A stretch of 64,000 nt of DNA, taken from Chryseobacterium indologenes. GTDB taxonomy: Bacteria; Bacteroidota; Bacteroidia; Flavobacteriales; Weeksellaceae. Shown here in pieces: positions 39,353 to 45,039 of this stretch. The position numbers and the translations under genes are program-made. The notes under the pieces are model-generated. The model searched no databases, had not been told where the DNA came from, and worked only from the letters and a program-made list of their open reading frames with translations. The number at the start of each line of letters is the position of its first letter. The stretch's first letter is position 1. The stretch lies in NCBI GenBank assembly GCA_016025055.1, contig CP065590.1, forward strand, positions 1-64,000. The letters are read 5' to 3'.

Positions 39353-39706
39353 TTAATGATTACCTGATTTCAGCTTTCTGCCTTTCTCGATATAGCTTTT
39401 GCCTTTCGCCATAAGCTGCTCCACATATTCATCGGTCGTCTGCACGGCGTTAGCGTTGAGCATTTCCTTGATAGCACCAATCGTATAGTAATACTGCCCG
39501 TACATTTTTGAAAAAGCTATCTGCCCGTTGGTGCGCATACGCCACAACGTTTTTTCGCTGATGTGGAGATACTGGCAGACTTCGTGGTTGTTGAGCCATA
39601 AGCTATCGTAGCTTGTATCTTCCAGTTTGAGGATATATTCGCTAATGGCTTTCAACCGTTCGTTGAGGTGCTTCCACACTTCTTCGTCAACTGTTATAAT
39701 GTTCAT
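39353..39706 (-). CDS. HTH (excisionase-like) protein, Xis2c-like
   Basis: This 117-residue protein is the first gene of the excision-like operon, 12 bp before the next HTH gene. It has an N-terminal helix (EEVWKHLNERLKAISEYILKLE) and an HTH_17-type domain WLNNHEVCQYLHISEKTLWRMRTNGQIAFSKMYGQYYYTIGAIKEML, followed by a basic tail (KGKSYIEKGRKLKSGNH). It belongs to the same family as the next gene. The leader (39707-39866) has an IR and two terminator-like hairpins, so expression is probably tightly regulated. Confidence 0.82.
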   Translation of the reverse strand: MNIITVDEEVWKHLNERLKAISEYILKLEDTSYDSLWLNNHEVCQYLHISEKTLWRMRTNGQIAFSKMYGQYYYTIGAIKEMLNANAVQTTDEYVEQLMAKGKSYIEKGRKLKSGNH

Positions 39707-39747
39707 TGCACTATTGTTTAATATTCACAGTACAAAATTCAGAAGTG

Positions 39748-39766
39748 TGGCAGTGTTTGTCTGCCA
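39748..39766 (-). promoter_or_regulatory. Inverted repeat TGGCAG-N7-CTGCCA in the leader of the HTH operon
   Basis: A perfect 6-bp inverted repeat with a 7-bp spacer contains one copy of the 11-mer that recurs at 1226 and 39021. It lies 42 bp before the HTH gene. On the coding strand it is followed by GAATTTTG, a one-mismatch -7 box, so it could be an operator for the HTH operon. Confidence 0.4.
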
Positions 39767-39814
39767 ATGCGTACCCATTGGTTTGGCACTTTTTTCAAAT
39801 TTTTTGCAATGAGA

Positions 39815-39839
39815 AAAACCCTTGTTTAATAAGGGTTTT
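39815..39839 (-). terminator. Terminator-like hairpin in the leader of the HTH operon
   Basis: AAAACCCTT (39815-39823) pairs with AAGGGTTTT (39831-39839), with a 7-nt loop. On the minus strand it is followed by T-rich sequence. It is the second such hairpin after rteC3 and could act as an attenuator if the operon promoter lies upstream of it. Confidence 0.5.
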
Positions 39840-39866
39840 AGCGTGTTTCGGTTATTTTGTAGTAGC

Positions 39867-39906
39867 CTTTTGCCCATATATGCCAATTGGCATATATGGG
39901 CAAAAG
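39867..39906. promoter_or_regulatory. 40-bp perfect palindrome between rteC3 and the excision-like operon
   Basis: The half-site CTTTTGCCCATATATGCCAA is followed immediately by its exact reverse complement, giving 40 bp without a mismatch or spacer. It lies 161 bp upstream of the first HTH gene on the minus strand and 51 bp downstream of rteC3. By analogy with CTnDOT, where RteC acts on an inverted repeat upstream of the xis2c promoter, it is a candidate RteC operator. It could alternatively form a cruciform or strong hairpin. Confidence 0.6.
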
Positions 39907-39935
39907 AAAAAGCAGTACATTTTGTGTACTGCTTT
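39905..39935 (-). terminator. Terminator of rteC3
   Basis: The 11-bp stem AAAGCAGTACA / TGTACTGCTTT (39909-39919 and 39925-39935) with a 5-nt loop is followed on the minus strand by TT-C-TTTT. It begins 21 bp after the rteC3 stop. Confidence 0.7.
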
Positions 39936-39956
39936 CAAACACCCGTGCTGATGTTG

Positions 39957-40802
39957 CTAAAGGTCTTTATCCATATACTCTTCGAGGGAAATTTTGAGCT
40001 GGTCTAAAAACACCGTTCGGGAGCCTGCCCTTGTTTTCATTCGGTGGAAAGAATGATGTATATCGTTCAAGGGCGTTCGGAAGAGGATTTGGAAAATCAA
40101 TGCTAATTTCCTGATGCCTATTTTCCCGTATGCAATAGATTTGGAAACATACAGGGCGTAAATCAATTCTATCAGTGCATTTTGCGAGTTCGTCCACGAA
40201 ATGTCTTTGTTTCCATCACCGTTTATTGAAATGGTATCGGGATTTTTTTCAGGGTTTATTTTGGTAAGCAAGAAAGTATAAAGTAATTCATTGGCTATAA
40301 TATGGGCAACTTTGTTATCGTAATAAGTAGAAAAGCTAAGGTCAATTTCAAATACACTACTTTTTAGACCATCGTGGTAATTGATTTTTCCGAGCCTGAA
40401 ATAACTGTGGTCACGGTCAGTTCTGCCTGCACGATAGTACCTGTAAAAATCCTCATTGGATATGCTTTCCTTGTATTCGGATTTCAGAATTTTCAGTTGG
40501 TTTTCAAAATAACTTTGGTGTATTCTCCCTGCACTTACGGGGCAGGTAGTTTCAATGCGGAATACCTTATTGTAATAAATAAGTTTTCCTAAAATCTGCG
40601 GTTTGATATTCTTGAAAAAATTGATTTCCTGCCGTTCGTCCTTAAATCCGGTCTGCAAGACTTTCATCTTTATAGTAAACAGCATTTCCTTTAAGAATAA
40701 GGTCATTTGGTAAGCCTCATCCGCAGTTTGCATCATTTGAGAAGATAGCATATCTTCCTGACGCTGAATTTCCGATAATATTTTGTTCAACACGATTTCC
40801 AT
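39957..40802 (-). CDS. rteC: RteC-family ICE regulator, copy 3 (core copy)
   Basis: This 281-residue RteC-domain protein is clearly more distant from copies 1 and 2 than they are from each other. Typical parts are FKDERQEINFFKNIKPQILGKLIYYNKVFRIET, YRYYRAGRTDRDHSYFRLGK, VFEIDLSFSTYYDNKVAHIIANELLYTFL and TPLNDIHHSFHRMKTRAGSRTVFLDQLK. It is placed directly upstream of the excision-like operon on the same strand, as rteC is in CTnDOT-type elements, so it is the likely functional regulator of excision. Upstream are an inverted repeat (40868-40930) and a possible promoter. Confidence 0.88.
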   Translation of the reverse strand: MEIVLNKILSEIQRQEDMLSSQMMQTADEAYQMTLFLKEMLFTIKMKVLQTGFKDERQEINFFKNIKPQILGKLIYYNKVFRIETTCPVSAGRIHQSYFENQLKILKSEYKESISNEDFYRYYRAGRTDRDHSYFRLGKINYHDGLKSSVFEIDLSFSTYYDNKVAHIIANELLYTFLLTKINPEKNPDTISINGDGNKDISWTNSQNALIELIYALYVSKSIAYGKIGIRKLALIFQILFRTPLNDIHHSFHRMKTRAGSRTVFLDQLKISLEEYMDKDL

Positions 40803-40867
40803 AGCTTAGTCTGTTAAAAGTTATCACTACTTGTTTCGGAACCACATTTTAATTGATATACCAAAAC

Positions 40868-40930
40868 TTGGAAATAATATGTAAACCATTATCACATTGT
40901 GTCCCCATATTGGGAAAGATTTATTTCCAA
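40868..40930 (-). promoter_or_regulatory. Inverted repeat upstream of rteC3
   Basis: TTGGAAATAA (40868-40877) and TTATTTCCAA (40921-40930) are perfect inverted repeats 43 bp apart. Between them the stretch 40903-40915 reads CCCCATATTGGGA and shares the CCCATAT core with the 40-bp palindrome at 39867. This may be the operator/promoter region of rteC3. Confidence 0.35.
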
Positions 40931-40961
40931 TTACGCTTTTTGATGTATATTGGAAAAGCAG

Positions 40962-40997
40962 AAAAAGGGTTAAGTACACTACGACTTAACCCTTTTT
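40962..40997. terminator. Bidirectional terminator at the ICE/chromosome junction
   Basis: A 14-bp stem (AAAAAGGGTTAAGT / ACTTAACCCTTTTT) with an 8-nt loop is followed on the + strand by T99 and preceded by A-runs on the other side. It lies between rteC3 and the peptidase gene and marks the probable end of ICE transcription. Confidence 0.65.
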
Positions 40998-41229
40998 TTA
41001 TTAAATTTGCAATAATGATTTACAAGGTAATCAGATGAAAGCGAGTGCAGTAAGCACCATTACTAAATCGTTACCGATAGCACTTTCGGTTCTTGTAAAC
41101 TACTCTTTATTAGCCACTTTGGGCTATATTAATCTTTTTAACAAAAAAAATCATTTTAAATTTAACCTTTGCCTCTGTAACAAATCTCTATTATTACCGA
41201 CTATTAATACAAATAATCTTTTTATAGTA

Positions 41230-42432
41230 ATGAAAAATGCGAAAATTGCATCATTACTTTTTGTTTTGTCTGCAGGAAGTATGATGTTTGCCCAAGATGA
41301 CTTAATCAATAAGTTAAAAAACAACCACTCACAAAATGCTAATTTTCAGTTTACAACGCTCAAAGATGTTGGCGCTACTTCTGTAAAGAATCAGGGTTCA
41401 TCAGGGACCTGCTGGAGTTATTCAGGAAATTCTTTCCTTGAGTCTGAAATGCAGAGAATGGGCAAAAAGCCTGTAGATCTTGCTGAAATTTTTACGGCAA
41501 GAAATTCTTACCACGATAAAGCGAAGTTATATGTTTTAAATAACGGAGCGATCAGTTGGGGTGACGGAGGAGAACTTCACGATGTAATCAACATGTACAA
41601 AAAGTACGGAGCTGTTCCCCAGGATGTTTATACCGGGCTAAAAGCCGGTCAGACGACCAACAATTTCAAAGAAATGCAGGGAAAATTAAAACCTGTGCTG
41701 GATAGTCTTGTTCAGGCTTCTTCGAAGGGAAAGCTTTCAGACAACTGGATGGATTCTGTAGATGCTATTCTTGATGAATATTTAGGAAAAGTACCTGCCA
41801 ACTTTACGTATGAGGGTAAAAATTACACGCCAAAAACATTTGCAAAAGAAGTAGTTGGGATCAATGCTGATGATTATGTAGAATTGTCTTCGTATAAAGA
41901 CTATCCTTATTATCAGAAATTTGTAGTTCCGATTCCTGACAACTGGAGCCACGATTCAGACTGGAATGTTCCTATGAAAGATCTTACGGCCATCGTAGAC
42001 AATGCGGTAACTAAAGGATACTCTGTAGGTTGGGCAACGGACGTTTCCGAGCCATATTTCTCATACAAAAACGGAGTAGCTTATGTTCCGGACATGGATC
42101 TTGACCAAATTACGGCAGACAATAAGCAAACTTTGTTTACGGAGCCTAAAAAGGATAAAACCATTACCGAAGACATGCGTCAGAAGGCTTTGAACAATCT
42201 TTCTACAACGGATGACCACGGGATGCACATCGTTGGTTTGGCAAAAGACCAGACCGGTAAAGAATATTATATGGTAAAGAATTCATGGGGAGTAACCAAT
42301 GATTTTGCAGGTTACCTGTATGTAACAAGACCTTATGTAGAATATAAATCAACTGCTATTCTGGTTCACAAAAATGCGATTCCAAAGAATATTTTAAAAC
42401 AGTTGAAACCAACTAAAAACATTGGCTTATAA
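41230..42432 (+). CDS. pepC: Exported aminopeptidase C / bleomycin hydrolase family (peptidase C1)
   Basis: The start ATG 41230 gives MKNAKIASLLFVLSAGSMMFAQ, a signal peptide with a signal peptidase I site; the frame is open back to 41035 but without sense in its N-terminal extension. The catalytic residues follow the C1B order: QGSSGTCWSYS (Cys near residue 60), DDHGMHIVG (His near 335) and VKNSWG (Asn near 355). The length of 400 residues is typical of PepC, which is usually cytosolic; the signal peptide indicates a secreted or periplasmic form common in Flavobacteriia. It is the first clear chromosomal gene after the ICE. Confidence 0.9.
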   Translation: MKNAKIASLLFVLSAGSMMFAQDDLINKLKNNHSQNANFQFTTLKDVGATSVKNQGSSGTCWSYSGNSFLESEMQRMGKKPVDLAEIFTARNSYHDKAKLYVLNNGAISWGDGGELHDVINMYKKYGAVPQDVYTGLKAGQTTNNFKEMQGKLKPVLDSLVQASSKGKLSDNWMDSVDAILDEYLGKVPANFTYEGKNYTPKTFAKEVVGINADDYVELSSYKDYPYYQKFVVPIPDNWSHDSDWNVPMKDLTAIVDNAVTKGYSVGWATDVSEPYFSYKNGVAYVPDMDLDQITADNKQTLFTEPKKDKTITEDMRQKALNNLSTTDDHGMHIVGLAKDQTGKEYYMVKNSWGVTNDFAGYLYVTRPYVEYKSTAILVHKNAIPKNILKQLKPTKNIGL

Positions 42433-42486
42433 AGAATCACTTCTGTCATTGTAAATATGGCAGTCTTAGATATTTAAATCTGTTGA

Positions 42487-42526
42487 AGCCCGCTCCCGGA
42501 AATTCCGGGAGCGGGCTTGTTTTTTA
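42487..42526 (+). terminator. Terminator of the C1 peptidase gene
   Basis: A 15-bp GC-rich stem (AGCCCGCTCCCGGAA / TTCCGGGAGCGGGCT) followed by TGTTTTTTA fits a strong rho-independent terminator. Confidence 0.85.
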
Positions 42527-42635
42527 TCAGTACCATAACAAGACAACGTGGAACTTCTTTTTTAAATTTTTATTATTTAAAATCTGAAAAACCAGGAACA
42601 GGAACTTAATTCCTTACTTATCAATTTTTAATGCT

Positions 42636-42669
42636 AAAAAAACCGGCTTTCAGGAAATCCTGAAAGCCG
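42636..42669 (-). terminator. Terminator of the OYE gene
   Basis: The stem CGGCTTTCAGGA / TCCTGAAAGCCG (42644-42655, 42658-42669) is followed on the minus strand by a T-run (complement of A at 42636-42642), just downstream of the OYE stop at 42817. Confidence 0.7.
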
Positions 42670-42816
42670 ATTCTTTAATAAATAGGTGAAAATTAAATAT
42701 AAAATAAAGTGAATTATGATGATTAATGTAAATGACCAGTAGTCACCGATCTCTCAGATATCTAAAATTATGCTGTAATAAAAATATCTGAAGTACAGCG
42801 ACTCTAAGGTCTTACA

Positions 42817-43878
42817 TTAAAATAAAACGCCCATACTTTCTGCTGAAAAGTCCAGAAGAGCCTCGGTATTTCCGTCTTTGATCTTCTGTACCCACTGATA
42901 ATCCTGCAAAATAGCCCGCCCTACGGCAACAAGATCAAATTCTTCATGATCCAGCCTTCTGATCAGCTCCGTAAGATCTGTCTTTTCTGTTCCCTGCCCT
43001 GCAAAAGCATTAAGAAAATCTCCGTTCAATCCCACAGAACCTACTGTAATTGTTGGCTGTCCCGTAATTTTTTTTGCCCAACCTGCAAAGTTTAAGTCTG
43101 AACCTTCAAATTCCGGTTCCCAGAAACGTCTTTGTGAGCAATGGAAAATGTCTACTCCCGCTTCTTTTAAAGGTAGTAACCAGTCTTCCATCTCATTCGG
43201 AGTCAAGGCAAGTTTAGTCTTATAATCCTGCTGTTTCCATTGTGAAAGACGTATAATAATGGTAAAATCGTCTCCTACTGCTGCCCTGATTGCTTTAACG
43301 ACTTCCACGGCAAACCTGCTTCTTTCTTTTAAGGTTTTTCCTCCATATTCATCAGTTCTTGTATTGGTTACCTCCCAAAAAAACTGATCAATAAGATAAC
43401 CGTGCGCCCCATGAATTTCAAGACAATCAAAGCCAAGGTCTTTTGCTGCTTTTGCAGAAGATGCAAATTGGGCAATAGTATCCTGAATATCTTCTATCGT
43501 CATTGTAGAAGCCTTTTCCATTGCAACCAGAGGATAATCATCGGACATTCTCGTATCTCCTACGTGCCAAATCTGAGGTCCCATTTTACCTCCGTTCTGA
43601 TGAACGGTATCGATTACGTTTTTCCAGCCATTCAAAGCTTCTTTACCGTAAAAATCAGGAATATTTTGCATATTTTTTGATCCCGGTCTGTTGATCACGG
43701 TACCTTCGGATAAAATTAATCCTACTTCTGAAGCAGCCCTTCTTCCGTAATAGTCTGCAATATTTTGCGTCGGAACGCCATTGTCAGACTGTGCTCTGGT
43801 CATCGGAGCCATTACGATTCTATTTTTAAGCTGTAAATTTTTATATTGAAACGGTTTAAATAATGAAGATGTGCTCAT
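42817..43878 (-). CDS. Old yellow enzyme family NADH:flavin oxidoreductase (alkene reductase)
   Basis: This 353-residue FMN-dependent (beta/alpha)8 enzyme reduces activated C=C bonds with NAD(P)H. It has the N-terminal substrate strand RIVMAPMTRAQSD, the catalytic region CLEIHGAHGYLIDQFFWEVTNTRTDEYGG (His pair near residue 162-165), and the FMN phosphate-binding end (TVGSVGLNG and LVAVGRAILQD). It is divergent from an HxlR regulator (44043), suggesting control by electrophile or quinone stress. The physiological substrate is unknown. Confidence 0.9.
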   Translation of the reverse strand: MSTSSLFKPFQYKNLQLKNRIVMAPMTRAQSDNGVPTQNIADYYGRRAASEVGLILSEGTVINRPGSKNMQNIPDFYGKEALNGWKNVIDTVHQNGGKMGPQIWHVGDTRMSDDYPLVAMEKASTMTIEDIQDTIAQFASSAKAAKDLGFDCLEIHGAHGYLIDQFFWEVTNTRTDEYGGKTLKERSRFAVEVVKAIRAAVGDDFTIIIRLSQWKQQDYKTKLALTPNEMEDWLLPLKEAGVDIFHCSQRRFWEPEFEGSDLNFAGWAKKITGQPTITVGSVGLNGDFLNAFAGQGTEKTDLTELIRRLDHEEFDLVAVGRAILQDYQWVQKIKDGNTEALLDFSAESMGVLF

Positions 43879-43900
43879 TTTTAAAATTTGTTTTGTAATT

Positions 43901-43915
43901 GTTACACAAAGTAAC
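43901..43915. promoter_or_regulatory. GTTAC-N5-GTAAC palindrome before the OYE gene
   Basis: A perfect 5-bp inverted repeat with a 5-bp spacer lies 23 bp upstream of the OYE start. It shares GTAAC with four direct copies further right, so it is a likely site for the HxlR regulator. Confidence 0.5.
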
Positions 43916-43957
43916 TAATAATAGTTTGTTTTTGTATCTTTTATTAAAAAAATAGTG

Positions 43958-43997
43958 GTAACTTCGCAGTAACTTACATTAGTAACATACAGGTAAC
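43958..43997. promoter_or_regulatory. Four GTAAC repeats between OYE and hxlR
   Basis: GTAAC occurs at 43958, 43969, 43982 and 43993, spaced 11, 13 and 11 bp, in the divergent promoter region. The regular spacing, about one helical turn, suggests cooperative binding of the HxlR-type repressor to both promoters. Confidence 0.5.
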
Positions 43998-44042
43998 GCT
44001 TGAAATCCAGATTTGATTTGGCCTTACTATAAATATCTGAGT

Positions 44043-44435
44043 ATGAAAAAGAACGAATTAATGCAATACAGCTGTCCTTTAGGGAAAGCAATGGCTGCCC
44101 TGGGAAGCAAATGGAAACCGATTATTGTCTTAGTAATTAAAGACAGGAAACTGCGCTTTGGAGAGCTTGCGGTACGCATTAATGTCATTTCCAGAAAGGT
44201 ATTGACTGATCAGTTGAGAGAAATGGAAACAGACGGACTTGTGATCCGCGAAGAATTTAAAGAATTGCCGCCTCGCGTGGAATATTCTCTTACTGAAAAG
44301 GGATTGGCACTACTTCCTATTTTATATTTACTGGAAGAATGGGAAGCCAAATACCAGGTGAAAGGATTGCACACCGATAAAGATTGTACTTTTTTGAATG
44401 AGGAGATGAAAAATAAAAAGGCTGTCAATGTTTGA
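44043..44435 (+). CDS. HxlR-family winged-helix regulator
   Basis: ATG 44043 is chosen; the frame extends to 44013 by a TTG only. The 130-residue protein has CPLGKAMAALGSKWKPIIVLVIKDRKLRFGELAVRINVISRKVLTDQLREMETDGLVIREEF, the typical HxlR winged helix with a single Cys near the N-terminus, often redox- or aldehyde-sensing in this family. The C-terminus is short. It is divergent from the OYE gene and precedes an AhpD-like gene, which together suggest a small electrophile/peroxide stress module. Confidence 0.9.
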   Translation: MKKNELMQYSCPLGKAMAALGSKWKPIIVLVIKDRKLRFGELAVRINVISRKVLTDQLREMETDGLVIREEFKELPPRVEYSLTEKGLALLPILYLLEEWEAKYQVKGLHTDKDCTFLNEEMKNKKAVNV

Positions 44436-44543
44436 TAGCCTTTTACTTTGGATGGCACTTTCGAAAAGGTAAGTATATCACCAAAATGTAAGTCTATAGG
44501 TTCTGAAGTGTTTCTGATGCAAATTTGCGGAAAGAATTTCATT

Positions 44544-44957
44544 ATGAATTACAAAGAAATTGCTAAAGAAACTATTGGTTATCTGTACAAAGCCCACACC
44601 AGCATCCGAAAATCCGGGATTGATGAAAGACTGATTGCCCTGGTAGAGCTTCGGGTCTCCCAGATCAACGGTTGTGCTTATTGTTGCAGCTATCATGCAA
44701 AAGAACTTTCTAATTTTGGCATTGAACAGGATATCATCAACAGGCTTCCGGGCTGGAAATACACCAATGTCTTCAATGACCGGCAAAAGCTTGCTTTAGG
44801 CTGGGCAGAGGCTGTTCTGGACAATAAAGATTATGCTGTCATCAAAGAAAAATTAAAAGACCATTTTACTGAACCTGAGATGGTAGAATTAACAGCAAGC
44901 ATAACGCTGATGCATGCTTTGAATAAATTGCGGATTACACTCGCAGAAGAGGATTGA
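44544..44957 (+). CDS. Carboxymuconolactone decarboxylase/AhpD-like protein
   Basis: This 137-residue all-helical protein from ATG 44544 is in the AhpD-like alkylhydroperoxidase group; an in-frame ATG at 44448 is less likely because the family starts near MNYKEIAKE. The motif EL.VSQINGCAYCCSYHAKE contains the redox pair CAYC near residue 47 followed by His. It is a probable peroxidase or thiol carrier working with the OYE/HxlR module; it lies 108 bp after hxlR. Confidence 0.85.
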   Translation: MNYKEIAKETIGYLYKAHTSIRKSGIDERLIALVELRVSQINGCAYCCSYHAKELSNFGIEQDIINRLPGWKYTNVFNDRQKLALGWAEAVLDNKDYAVIKEKLKDHFTEPEMVELTASITLMHALNKLRITLAEED

Positions 44958-44985
44958 TACCGCAACATTCAGTGCATACGGAAAA

Positions 44986-45023
44986 AAGATGCGGGCTTTC
45001 AGAAATCTGAAAGCCCGCATCTT
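44986..45023. terminator. Bidirectional terminator between the AhpD-like gene and the E1 gene
   Basis: An 18-bp perfect stem (AAGATGCGGGCTTTCAGA / its complement) with a 2-nt loop and flanking A/T runs separates the two convergent genes. Confidence 0.85.
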
Positions 45024-45039
45024 CTATCTTTAATCCCCA

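Larger units (their letters stand above)
1..41000. mobile_element. Integrative and conjugative element (distal part), Bacteroidota CTnDOT-like
   Basis: This stretch carries a MobB relaxase, a MobC coupling protein, three RteC regulators, two excisionase-like HTH genes, a DUF3945 protein, topoisomerase III, a DUF1896 protein and a giant methylase/helicase, which together are the signature of Bacteroidota ICEs. Two metal-resistance blocks sit as cargo between the mob genes and the excision/regulation region. The tra genes would lie to the left of the window, and the integrase is not in it. The right end is inferred to fall between the start of rteC3 (40802) and the secreted peptidase (41230), because the genes become ordinary chromosomal ones after that. 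The exact att site cannot be fixed from this window alone. Confidence 0.85.
42433..42816. other. 384-bp intergenic region with two converging terminators
   Basis: The region contains the terminator of the peptidase gene (42487-42526) and the one of the OYE gene (42644-42669), and no coding sequence was recognised between them. Confidence 0.7.

Noticed and set aside
28496..39706. Long plus-strand ORFs across the minus-strand operons
   Set aside because: They lie antisense to the helicase, TopB and DUF3945 genes and have no family features.
40853..41038. A 61-residue ORF near the ICE end
   Set aside because: It runs through the terminator stem and an inverted repeat, and has no coding character.
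41035..41229. A 65-residue N-terminal extension of the C1 peptidase
   Set aside because: It would place a signal peptide inside the protein; ATG 41230 gives a clean exported start.
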